Of a stretch of DNA of 64,000 bases, positions 52,807-61,648 are shown piece after piece; the stretch's first letter is position 1; every line of letters starts with the position of its first letter. The stretch is taken from the NCBI RefSeq assembly GCF_900110115.1, contig NZ_FOCM01000001.1, positions 558,001 to 622,000 on the forward strand, written 5' to 3'. The notes beneath the pieces are model-generated. The model ran no database searches and was not told the DNA's origin. It saw only the letters and a program-made list of their open reading frames with translations. Source of the stretch: Palleronia pelagia (GTDB lineage Bacteria > Pseudomonadota > Alphaproteobacteria > Rhodobacterales > Rhodobacteraceae). Position numbers and translations under genes: made by a program.

Positions 52807-53428
52807 GCGGGTGATCGAGGGGCCCGCCTGCGTGGCCGAGGGCGCGGCCTGGCTGGCGGAACGCGATCCTGCCTGGGCGCGGGCGCTTGAGCTGTCGGGG
52901 CCATGGCCGGACCGGCTGCGCCCCGGGGGCTTTCCGGCGCTGGTGCAGGCCATCGTCAGCCAACAGGTGAGCGTCGCCTCGGCCGCGGCCATCGGCGGCC
53001 GGGTCGAGGCGGCCGGCCTGCATGACCCCGATACCGTGCTGGCCGCCGATGACGAGACGCTGAAGGCCTGCGGCCTGTCGCGGCCCAAGCAGCGCTATCT
53101 GCGCGCGCTGGCCGAGGCGGGCATCGATTTCGACGCGCTGTCTCGTGCGCCCAGAGACGAGGTCATCGCCACGCTGGTCGCGGTAAAGGGCATCGGTGTC
53201 TGGACGGCCGAAATCTATGCGCTGTTCGCGCTTGGCCGGGCCGACGTGTTTCCGGCGGGCGATCTCGCGTTGCAGGAGAGCGCGCGTCTGCTGTTCGAGT
53301 TGCCCGAGCGTCCGACCGAACGCGCCCTGCGCGACATGGCCGAGGACTGGTCGCCCTGGCGGGGCGTTGCGGCGCGGGGGCTTTGGGCCTACTACGCGCA
53401 CGAGAAATCACGCGAGGGCATCCGATGA
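52799..53428 (+). CDS. DNA-3-methyladenine glycosylase (AlkA/HhH-GPD type)
   Basis: 209 residues from TTG at 52799, which overlaps the cobK stop; a GTG at 52811 is the alternative. Excises alkylated bases from DNA. HhH-GPD: AIVSQQVSVASAAAIGGRVE, helix-hairpin-helix LVAVKGIGVWTAEIYAL, and the catalytic Asp in FPAGDLALQESA. No FES cluster tail. Its end overlaps the next ATG (ATGA). An unusual passenger in a cobalamin transcript. Confidence 0.88.
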   Translation: MPERVIEGPACVAEGAAWLAERDPAWARALELSGPWPDRLRPGGFPALVQAIVSQQVSVASAAAIGGRVEAAGLHDPDTVLAADDETLKACGLSRPKQRYLRALAEAGIDFDALSRAPRDEVIATLVAVKGIGVWTAEIYALFALGRADVFPAGDLALQESARLLFELPERPTERALRDMAEDWSPWRGVAARGLWAYYAHEKSREGIR

Positions 53429-54102
53429 CACGCATCCTGGACAGCAAGCGGCGCGGCTCGAAATCCGGGCAGACCGGGTCGGTCATGGTGTTCCTGCACG
53501 GCTACGGGGCGGACGGGGCCGACCTGCTGGGCCTGGCCGAGCCGTTGGCCGAGCACCTGCCCGATACCGTCTTCGTCGCACCCGACGCGCCGGAACGCTC
53601 GGCCATGAATCCCATGGGCTACCAGTGGTTCCCGATCCCGTGGCTGGACGGATCCGACCCCGTCGAGGCCGAACAGGCCATGGACGCGGCGGTGGATGAC
53701 CTGAACGCCTATCTCGACGATCTCATGCGTAACGAGGGGATCGGCGCCGACCAGCTTGTGCTGGTGGGCTTTTCGCAGGGCACGATGATGGCACTGCACG
53801 TGGCGCTGCGCCGGGACGCGCCGGTGGCCGCGCTGGTGGGCTTCTCGGGCCGGTTGCTGCGCCCCGAAACGCTCGAGGCCGAGCTGAAATCCAAACCGCC
53901 GGTCCTGCTGATCCACGGTGACCAGGACGACGTGGTGCCGCCGCAATCCCTGCCCGAGGCGGCGCAGGCTTTGCAGGACGCGGGGCTCGACGTCTACGCC
54001 CACGTGATGGAGGGCACCGCCCACGGCATCGCGCCCGACGGGCTGAGCGTCGCGCTGGCCTTCGTCCGTGACCGGCTGGGGCTCGACAACCCGGCCCGGT
54101 GA
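53425..54102 (+). CDS. alpha/beta hydrolase (phospholipase/carboxylesterase family)
   Basis: 225 residues. HGYGADGADLLGLAEPL, nucleophile elbow GFSQGTMMALHVALRR (Ser), LLIHGDQDDVVPPQSLPEA (Asp) and the His of EGTAHGIAPDGL give the Ser-Asp-His triad. Carboxylesterase/acyl-protein thioesterase family; substrate unknown. ATGA overlap with the glycosylase gene upstream; a gap of about 180 bases separates it from the glycogen operon. Confidence 0.88.
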   Translation: MTRILDSKRRGSKSGQTGSVMVFLHGYGADGADLLGLAEPLAEHLPDTVFVAPDAPERSAMNPMGYQWFPIPWLDGSDPVEAEQAMDAAVDDLNAYLDDLMRNEGIGADQLVLVGFSQGTMMALHVALRRDAPVAALVGFSGRLLRPETLEAELKSKPPVLLIHGDQDDVVPPQSLPEAAQALQDAGLDVYAHVMEGTAHGIAPDGLSVALAFVRDRLGLDNPAR

Positions 54103-54245
54103 TCGCCGCCCGCCCAAGGCATGGGCAAATGTTGCGGCGATATGACGCCAAGTCGCATTTGCCGGGCTTCGAACTTGAAAGCATGCGCCGACGGGTGCAT
54201 TCCGTTCGTCGACGCGGTGCGCGTTACCGCAAACAGAATTGTCCC

Positions 54246-54260
54246 GGACCGCAGCGGTCC
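54246..54260. repeat. perfect 15-bp palindrome before glgP
   Basis: GGACCGC and GCGGTCC around a central A, about 20 bases before the glgP ATG and immediately upstream of the GGGGGG ribosome-binding region. Could be a repressor site or a 5' UTR hairpin controlling the operon. Confidence 0.45.
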
Positions 54261-54280
54261 TTCAACCAAAGGGGGGTCCC

Positions 54281-56647
54281 ATGCCCACCAAGACCGACCT
54301 TCGCGACGACATCCAGCATCACCTGAAATACAGCCTGGGCAAGGATGCCGGGCACGCGCAGATCACCGATTGGCGGCTGGCGCTGAGCTATGCGATCCGC
54401 GACCGCATCGTCGATCCGTGGTTCGCCTCGACCCGTGCGACCTATGCCCAGAAGGGCAAGCGCGTCTATTACCTGTCGATGGAATTCCTGATCGGCCGGC
54501 TTCTGGAAGACGCGGTGGTCAACCTGGGCCTGATGGACGAGGCCGAGGCCGCCTTCAAGGCCAACGACCTGTCGCTGGACGACGTGCTGGGCGACGAACC
54601 CGACGCCGCGCTCGGCAATGGCGGCCTGGGCCGTCTGGCCGCCTGCTTTCTCGAGTCGCTGTCGACCATCGGCTGCCCCGCCTACGGCTATGGCATCCGG
54701 TACGAGCACGGCCTGTTCAAGCAGAGCTTCCACGAAGGCCGCCAGATCGAAAGCCCCGAGGATTGGTTGACGCAGCCCCACGCGTGGGAGTTCGAGCGTC
54801 CCGAGGCCGCGTTCCGTATCGGCTTCGGCGGTTCGGTCGAGGAGTTGGGCGGCAAGACCGTGTGGACCCCGTCCGAGGCGGTCATCGCCGAGGCGTTCGA
54901 CACGCCCATCATCGGCTGGGAGGGCCGCTGGGCCAACACGCTGCGGCTGTGGGCGGCGAAGCCCGAGCAGGTCTTCGACCTCGACCGGTTCAACGCGGGT
55001 GACTACTACGGCGCGGCCGAGCCGGAGAACCTGGCCCGCACCATCAGCCGCGTGCTCTATCCCGACGACACCACCGACGAGGGCAAGCGCCTGCGCCTGA
55101 AGCAGGAGTTTTTCTTCACCGCCGCATCGCTGCGCGACATCCTGCGCCGGTTCGAGTCCGAATGCGACGACCTGGAACTTCTTCCGCAGAAGGTCGCGAT
55201 CCAGCTGAACGACACGCACCCGGCCATCGCCGGCCCGGAGCTTGTCCGTCTGCTGGCCGACGAGAAGGGGATGCCGGTCGAGAAGGCCATCGAGATCGCG
55301 CGCGGCTGCCTCAGCTACACCAACCACACCCTGCTGCCCGAGGCGCTGGAACGCTGGTCCGAGGGGCTGATGCGCGACCTGCTGCCCCGCCACATGCAGC
55401 TGATCGAGGAAATCGACGCGGCCCACGCGCGCGAGAATCCGTCGCGCGGTGTGACCATGACCGACGACGGCGACGTGCTGATGGGGCCGCTGGCCTTCGC
55501 CATGGCGCACAAGGTCAACGGCGTCTCGGCGCTTCATACCGAGCTGATGAAGGAAACGGTGTTCGAGGAACTGCACCGCCTCCACCCCGACCGGATCGTG
55601 AACCAGACCAACGGCGTGACCCCGCGCCGCTGGGTGCTGTCGGCCAACCCGCGGCTGTCCGCGCTCATCACCGAGGCCATCGGCGACGGATGGGTCGACG
55701 ACCTGGAGCGTTTGAGCAAGCTCGAGCCCATGGCCGACGACAAGACCTTCCGCGACGCCTTCGCCGCGGCCAAGCGCGCCAACAAGGCGGACCTGGCCAA
55801 CTACCTGGGCGAGCGGGGCGCCAACGTGGACCCCGATGCCATGTTCGACGTGCAGATCAAGCGCATCCACGAATACAAGCGCCAGCACCTCAACATCATC
55901 GAGACCATCGCCCACTGGCAGGAAATCAAGGACAACCCCGGCGCCGGCTGGGTGCCACGGGTCAAGATCTTCGGCGGCAAGGCCGCGCCCGGCTATGTCT
56001 TCGCGAAGGAGATCATCCACCTCATCAACGCGGTGGCCGAGGTCATCAACACCGATGCCGATACCGGCCACCTGCTGAAGGTTGCCTATCCCGCGAACTA
56101 CAATGTCACCCTGGCCGAGCGGCTGATCCCGGCGGCCGAGCTTTCGGAACAGATCTCGACGGCGGGCAAGGAAGCATCGGGCACCGGCAACATGAAGTTC
56201 GCCCTCAACGGCGCTTTGACGGTCGGCACGCTGGATGGCGCGAACGTCGAGATCCGCGACCTGGTGGGGGCGGACAACTTCTTCCTGTTCGGCATGACCG
56301 CCGACGAGGTGGTGAAGCGGCGCGAGGTCGAGGGCCACGCCCAGAAGGCCATCGACGCCGATCCGCGGCTGAAACGTGCGCTGGACGCGATCCGCTCGGG
56401 CACTTTCGGGCCGGGCTTCGAGGGCATCGTCGACAACGTGTCGGGGCCCGACTACTTCCTCGTCGCCTCGGACTTCACCGACTTCTACCGCGCCCAGCGC
56501 GAGGTCGAGAAAGCCTATGCCGACCAGGATGCCTGGACGCGCATGGCTGTGCTGAATACGGCGCGGTCGGGCTGGTTCAGCTCGGACCGGACCATTCGTG
56601 GCTACATGCGCGACGTCTGGTACAGCGAGGCGCTGGCCGCCGAATAA
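54281..56647 (+). CDS. glgP: glycogen phosphorylase
   Basis: 788 residues. Releases glucose 1-phosphate from non-reducing ends of glycogen. Blocks: RVYYLSMEFLIGRLLEDAVVNLG, ALGNGGLGRLAACFLES, IQLNDTHPAIAGPELVRLLADE, YTNHTLLPEALERW, IKRIHEYKRQHLNIIETI, and the PLP lysine in GTGNMKFALNGALTVGTLDGANVEI. First gene of the glg operon; a run of G precedes the ATG. Confidence 0.96.
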   Translation: MPTKTDLRDDIQHHLKYSLGKDAGHAQITDWRLALSYAIRDRIVDPWFASTRATYAQKGKRVYYLSMEFLIGRLLEDAVVNLGLMDEAEAAFKANDLSLDDVLGDEPDAALGNGGLGRLAACFLESLSTIGCPAYGYGIRYEHGLFKQSFHEGRQIESPEDWLTQPHAWEFERPEAAFRIGFGGSVEELGGKTVWTPSEAVIAEAFDTPIIGWEGRWANTLRLWAAKPEQVFDLDRFNAGDYYGAAEPENLARTISRVLYPDDTTDEGKRLRLKQEFFFTAASLRDILRRFESECDDLELLPQKVAIQLNDTHPAIAGPELVRLLADEKGMPVEKAIEIARGCLSYTNHTLLPEALERWSEGLMRDLLPRHMQLIEEIDAAHARENPSRGVTMTDDGDVLMGPLAFAMAHKVNGVSALHTELMKETVFEELHRLHPDRIVNQTNGVTPRRWVLSANPRLSALITEAIGDGWVDDLERLSKLEPMADDKTFRDAFAAAKRANKADLANYLGERGANVDPDAMFDVQIKRIHEYKRQHLNIIETIAHWQEIKDNPGAGWVPRVKIFGGKAAPGYVFAKEIIHLINAVAEVINTDADTGHLLKVAYPANYNVTLAERLIPAAELSEQISTAGKEASGTGNMKFALNGALTVGTLDGANVEIRDLVGADNFFLFGMTADEVVKRREVEGHAQKAIDADPRLKRALDAIRSGTFGPGFEGIVDNVSGPDYFLVASDFTDFYRAQREVEKAYADQDAWTRMAVLNTARSGWFSSDRTIRGYMRDVWYSEALAAE

Positions 56648-56698
56648 GGCCCGTGGCGGGGGATTGAGTCTGAGGGTGGATGGCCTAACCTATTGGTC

Positions 56699-58900
56699 AT
56701 GAGCACCGCAGACACACCCCCCGCCGCCATTTCCCTTGAGGATGCCCGCAAGGTTCAGAACGGTCAGCACCGTGATCCGTTCTCGGTCCTGGGGCCGCAT
56801 GTCAAAGGTGGGCAGCGCCATGTCACGGCGCTGGACCCCGGCGCCGAAGACCTGTTCGCCGTCGACCAGACCGGCGAACACAAGCTGTCCCGCGTCGACG
56901 GAACGGATGTCTTCACCGGCCCCGCGCCAGGCGATGGCCATTACTGGCTGAAGGGCAAGAAGGGCCGCAACGTCTGGGAATACGAAGACGCCTATCGCTA
57001 TGGCCCGGTCATGGGCGAGATGGACGAATACCTTCTGGGCGAGGGCACGCACCAGAAGATCTGGACCGTCCTGGGCGCCCACGTGATGGAGCACGAGGGC
57101 CAGCACGGCACACATTTCGCGGTCTGGGCACCCTCGGCACGGCGCGTCAGCGTGGTCGGAGGCTTCAACCAGTGGGACGGACGCCGCCACGCCATGCGCG
57201 CCCGCGGCGCCACTGGCATCTGGGAGATCTTCATCCCCAATATCGCCGAGGGCGAGGCTTACAAGTACGAGATCGTCGGCCCCGAGGGGCATCTTCAGCC
57301 GCTGAAGGCCGACCCGGTGGGCTTCGGCAGCCAGCATCCGCCCGAGAACGCGTCGATCGTGCGTGACCTGCGCGGCTACGGCTGGAAGGATGCCGAGTAC
57401 ATGAAGGGCCGCGCCCAGCGAAACGACCGCGCGGCGCCGATTTCGGTCTACGAGGTGCACTTGCCGTCGTGGAAACGGCGCATGGCCGAGGACGGCCGGT
57501 CGCTGTCCTATCAGGAGCTCGCGGTGGAGTTGGTGGATTACGCCGCCGACCTGGGCTTCACCCACCTGGAGTTCATGCCGGTCAGCGAATACCCGTTCGA
57601 CGGCTCGTGGGGCTACCAGCCCGTGGGTCTCTTCGCGCCCACGATCCGCCACGGCACCCCGCACGAGTTCCGCGACCTCGTGGAAGCGGCGCATGAAAAA
57701 GGCATGGGCGTCCTGCTGGACTGGGTTCCGGGACACTTCCCGGTCGACCCGCACGGGCTGGCCAAGTTCGACGGTACCGCGCTTTACGAACACGCCGATC
57801 CGCGCGAGGGCTTCCACCCCGACTGGAACACCGCGATCTACAATTACGGCCGGATCGAGGTCGCCAACTTCCTGGTGTCGAACGCGCTTTACTGGCTGGA
57901 CGAATACCACGTCGACGGCCTGCGCGTGGATGCGGTCGCCTCGATGCTTTACCGCGACTACAGCCGCAAGGCGGGCGAATGGATCCCCAACAAGGACGGC
58001 GGCAATGAGAATTACGAGGCCATCGCCGTCCTGCAAAAGACCAACATCGCTGCCTACGGCGAACACCCCGGCATCATGACGGTGGCCGAGGAATCCACCA
58101 GCTTCCCGGGCGTGTCGCGCCCCGTCGATGGCGGCGGGCTGGGCTTCGGGTTCAAGTGGAACATGGGCTGGATGAACGACACCCTGTCCTACATGCAGAA
58201 GGACCCGATCTACCGCCAGCACCACCACCACCAGATGACCTTCGGGATCCACTACGCGTTTTCCGAGAACTTCATCTTGCCGATCAGCCACGACGAGGTC
58301 GTGCACGGCAAGGGGTCGATGCTGAAGAAGATGCCGGGCAGCGAATGGGAGAAATTCGCCAACCTGCGGGCCTATTACGGCTTCATGTGGGGTCATCCCG
58401 GCAAGAAGCTGCTGTTCATGGGCAACGAACTGGCCATGCCGACCGAGTGGCAGGAGAAGGAGCAGCTGCCCTGGGACCTGCTGAAGGACCGCAAGCATGG
58501 CGGCGTTCAGTCGCTGATCCGCGATCTGAACAAGCTCTACCGCGATACGCCCGCGCTGCACGTGAAGGATTGCGACCCCGAGGGGTTCCAGTGGATCGAC
58601 GCCAACGACGCGGCGCAATCGATCTTCTCGTGGATACGTCGCGGCAACGCGGGCGATGCCGAGGTCGTCGTGGTCTGCAACATGACCCCGGTCGAGCGGC
58701 CGTCGCACACGCTGGCCATGCCCGGCGCGGGCCGCTGGCGCGAGGCGCTGAACACCGATGCCGAAGTCTATGGCGGCAGCGGTCGCGGCAACATGGGCGC
58801 GATCGAGGCGAAGGACGAACCGCTGCACGGCCAGCCGGCCAGCGCGAGCGTCTACCTGCCGCCGCTGAGCACGCAGATTTTCATCAAGGACAAGGGCTGA
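56699..58900 (+). CDS. glgB: 1,4-alpha-glucan branching enzyme
   Basis: 733 residues, GH13. Two N-terminal modules (about 20-110 and 120-210; second with HFAVWAPSARRVSVVGGFNQWDG), then the catalytic barrel: GSWGYQPVGLFAPTIRHGTP, GLRVDAVASMLYRDY (nucleophile Asp), VAEESTSFPG (acid Glu), SHDEVVHGKGSML (stabilising Asp), and a C-terminal beta domain. Adds alpha-1,6 branches. 51 bases after glgP. Confidence 0.96.
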   Translation: MSTADTPPAAISLEDARKVQNGQHRDPFSVLGPHVKGGQRHVTALDPGAEDLFAVDQTGEHKLSRVDGTDVFTGPAPGDGHYWLKGKKGRNVWEYEDAYRYGPVMGEMDEYLLGEGTHQKIWTVLGAHVMEHEGQHGTHFAVWAPSARRVSVVGGFNQWDGRRHAMRARGATGIWEIFIPNIAEGEAYKYEIVGPEGHLQPLKADPVGFGSQHPPENASIVRDLRGYGWKDAEYMKGRAQRNDRAAPISVYEVHLPSWKRRMAEDGRSLSYQELAVELVDYAADLGFTHLEFMPVSEYPFDGSWGYQPVGLFAPTIRHGTPHEFRDLVEAAHEKGMGVLLDWVPGHFPVDPHGLAKFDGTALYEHADPREGFHPDWNTAIYNYGRIEVANFLVSNALYWLDEYHVDGLRVDAVASMLYRDYSRKAGEWIPNKDGGNENYEAIAVLQKTNIAAYGEHPGIMTVAEESTSFPGVSRPVDGGGLGFGFKWNMGWMNDTLSYMQKDPIYRQHHHHQMTFGIHYAFSENFILPISHDEVVHGKGSMLKKMPGSEWEKFANLRAYYGFMWGHPGKKLLFMGNELAMPTEWQEKEQLPWDLLKDRKHGGVQSLIRDLNKLYRDTPALHVKDCDPEGFQWIDANDAAQSIFSWIRRGNAGDAEVVVVCNMTPVERPSHTLAMPGAGRWREALNTDAEVYGGSGRGNMGAIEAKDEPLHGQPASASVYLPPLSTQIFIKDKG

Positions 58901-58943
58901 CCCACGAGACTAAAAAGATAACGATTTCAGGGAGGGGAAAGAC

Positions 58944-60230
58944 ATGGAGAAGCCGAACTCGAGACTTTCGAACAGGACGCTGGCCTTCGTGCTGGCGGGA
59001 GGACGCGGCTCGCGGTTGAAGGATTTGACCGAAAGCCGCGCCAAGCCCGCCGTCTATTTCGGGGGCAAGACCCGGATCGTCGATTTCGCGCTGTCGAACG
59101 CGCTGAACTCGGGCATCCGCAAGATGGCCATCGCCACGCAGTACAAGGCGCACAGCCTGATCCGGCACTGCCAGCGCGGCTGGTCCTTCTTCCGGGCCGA
59201 GCGGAACGAGTATCTCGACATCCTTCCCGCGTCCCAACGCGTGGCCGAGGACAAGTGGTATGTCGGCACCGCCGACGCCGTGACCCAGAATATCGACATC
59301 ATCGACAGCTACGGCATCGAATACATCCTGATCCTGGCCGGCGATCACATCTACAAGATGGATTACGAGATCATGCTGCGCGAGCATGTGGACAGCGGCG
59401 CCGATGTGACCGTGGGCTGCCTGACCGTGAGCAAGGAGGAGGCCAAGGCCTTCGGCGTCATGGCCGTGGATGACACCTGGAAGATCACGTCCTTCCTGGA
59501 AAAGCCCGCCGATCCGCCCACGATGCCGGGCAGCGACACGGAAACGCTCGCCTCGATGGGGCTCTACGTCTTCAAGTGGAGCTACCTGCGCGAGCTTCTG
59601 ATCCGCGACGCCGATACCGAGCATTCCAAGCACGATTTCGGTGGCGACATCATCCCCTACATCGTCGAGAACGGCCACGCGCAGGCGCACCGCTTCACCG
59701 AAAGCTGCGTACGCCACGCCGCGGGCGCGCCCGCCTACTGGAAGGACGTGGGCACGGTCGACGCCTACTGGCAGGCCAATATCGACCTGACGAATTTCGA
59801 CCCGGACCTGGACCTGTGGGACACCAACTGGCCGATCTGGACCTATTCGGAATCCATGCCACCCGCCAAGTTCATCCACGACACCGAGGGCCGGCGCGGG
59901 CACGCGTTGTCGTCTCTGGTGTCGGGCGGCTGCATCATCTCGGGCACCGAGATCCGCGAGTCGCTTCTGTTCTCCAAGGTCAAGACGAACAGCTACGCCA
60001 AGCTGAACCAGGCGGTCATCCTGCCCGACTGCAATATCGGCCGTTCGGCCGAGCTGACGAAATGCGTGGTCGATCGCGGCGTGGATATCCCCGAGGGGTT
60101 GAAGATCGGCACCGAGGACGCGCCGGACCACCTGGATCGCGATGGCAAGCCGATCTTTCACACCTCGCCGGGCGGCGTGACACTGGTCACCAAGCCCATG
60201 GTCGACAAGTGGCACGAGGTGCATGGATGA
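58944..60230 (+). CDS. glgC: glucose-1-phosphate adenylyltransferase
   Basis: 428 residues. Makes ADP-glucose from ATP and glucose 1-phosphate, the controlled step of bacterial glycogen synthesis. N-terminal [94 protein letters not shown]-terminal beta-helix with [21 protein letters not shown] before the ATG. Stop overlaps the glgA ATG (ATGA). Confidence 0.96.
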   Translation: MEKPNSRLSNRTLAFVLAGGRGSRLKDLTESRAKPAVYFGGKTRIVDFALSNALNSGIRKMAIATQYKAHSLIRHCQRGWSFFRAERNEYLDILPASQRVAEDKWYVGTADAVTQNIDIIDSYGIEYILILAGDHIYKMDYEIMLREHVDSGADVTVGCLTVSKEEAKAFGVMAVDDTWKITSFLEKPADPPTMPGSDTETLASMGLYVFKWSYLRELLIRDADTEHSKHDFGGDIIPYIVENGHAQAHRFTESCVRHAAGAPAYWKDVGTVDAYWQANIDLTNFDPDLDLWDTNWPIWTYSESMPPAKFIHDTEGRRGHALSSLVSGGCIISGTEIRESLLFSKVKTNSYAKLNQAVILPDCNIGRSAELTKCVVDRGVDIPEGLKIGTEDAPDHLDRDGKPIFHTSPGGVTLVTKPMVDKWHEVHG

Positions 60231-61648
60231 AGGTCCTGTCGGTCGCGTCGGAATGTGCCCCCATCATCAAGACCGGTGGCCTTGCCGACGTGGTCGGCGC
60301 GCTGCCCGCTGCCCTGAGATCGCAGAACGTCGAGATGCGGGTCCTCCTGCCGGGCTATCCCAAGGTGATGGACCGCGTGGGCAGGGCACCCGCGGTCGCG
60401 CGGTTCGATGACCTGTTCGGCGGACCGGCCGAACTGATCGCGGCCGATGTGGGCGGCGTGCCCCTGCTGGTGCTGCGGGCCGACCATCTGTTCGACCGTG
60501 GCCACGGGATCTACCTGGATGAAAGCGGACAGGACTGGGAGGACAACCCTCAGCGCTTCGCCGCGCTCAGCCGGGCGGCGGCGCTGATCGCACGGGACGG
60601 GGCAGGGGACTGGCGTCCCGATATCGTGCACGGGCACGACTGGCAGGCGGGCTTTGTGCCCTACTACCTGCACCGGATGGAGGTCGGCGTGCCATCGGTC
60701 ATGACGATCCACAACGTGGCCTTCCCCGGTCCCGCCGCCCCCGAGATGCTGGGAGAACTGAAGCTCGAGCTCGATGATTATCACCCGGGCGGGCTGGAAT
60801 TCTGGGGTCGAATCTCGGCCCTGAAGGCGGGGCTGGTCTGGTCCGACAAGATCACCACAGTCAGCCCGACCTATGCCCAGGAATTGCAGACCGAGACCTT
60901 CGGCATGGGGTTCGACGGCCTTGTCCGCGCGCGGGCCGCCGATTTGCAGGGCATCCTTAACGGTATCGATACCGATGTCTGGAATCCTGCAACGGACCCC
61001 GAGATCGCGACCTACAAGACCGCGGCCTCGAAGAAGAAAGCGACCCGTGCGTTGCGCGAGGAATTCGGCCTGCCCGACAGCGATGGCCCGCTGGCCGTTG
61101 TCGTCTCGCGCCTGACAGAACAGAAGGGCCTGGATCTGGTGCTAGAGGGACTGCCCGACTTCCTCGCGCGCGGCGGGCAGATGGTGCTTCTGGGCTCGGG
61201 CCAGGGGGACCTGGAACGTGCGTGGGAAGTCGCAGGCGCCCGACACGAGGGGCTGGCGGTGCGGATAGGCTATGACGAGGGGCTGAGCCACCGGATGATG
61301 GCCGGGGGCCACGCGGTGCTCGTGCCCTCGCGGTTCGAGCCCTGTGGCCTGACCCAGCTCTACGGTCTGCGCTATGGCACCATTCCGGTCGTTGCGCGCA
61401 CGGGCGGTTTGGCGGATACCGTCATCGACGCCAACGACGCAGGCCTGCGCGCGGGGGTTGCCACCGGGATCGTGCATGACCCCGGCTCGGCCGAGGCGGT
61501 GGCGCGGGCGCTGTCACGGCTGGCGGACCTTTACGCGGATCGCGACGTTTGGGCGAAGATGACCCGAAACGCGATGCGCCATCCGGTGGGATGGGACGTA
61601 TCGGCGGCGGCCTATGCCGACCTCTACCGGAGCTTGATAACCGCATAA
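60227..61648 (+). CDS. glgA: glycogen synthase
   Basis: 473 residues, GT5. Transfers glucose from ADP-glucose to the growing chain. N-terminal [25 protein letters not shown] (ADP-glucose loop KTGGL), [68 protein letters not shown] (catalytic Glu, RTGGL). Overlaps glgC by 4 bases and glgX by one base. Confidence 0.96.
   Translation: MKVLSVASECAPIIKTGGLADVVGALPAALRSQNVEMRVLLPGYPKVMDRVGRAPAVARFDDLFGGPAELIAADVGGVPLLVLRADHLFDRGHGIYLDESGQDWEDNPQRFAALSRAAALIARDGAGDWRPDIVHGHDWQAGFVPYYLHRMEVGVPSVMTIHNVAFPGPAAPEMLGELKLELDDYHPGGLEFWGRISALKAGLVWSDKITTVSPTYAQELQTETFGMGFDGLVRARAADLQGILNGIDTDVWNPATDPEIATYKTAASKKKATRALREEFGLPDSDGPLAVVVSRLTEQKGLDLVLEGLPDFLARGGQMVLLGSGQGDLERAWEVAGARHEGLAVRIGYDEGLSHRMMAGGHAVLVPSRFEPCGLTQLYGLRYGTIPVVARTGGLADTVIDANDAGLRAGVATGIVHDPGSAEAVARALSRLADLYADRDVWAKMTRNAMRHPVGWDVSAAAYADLYRSLITA

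Noticed and set aside
54224-58828. Long antisense frames opposite glgP and glgB
   Set aside because: Same cause; the plus-strand enzymes have full catalytic motifs and the antisense products have none.
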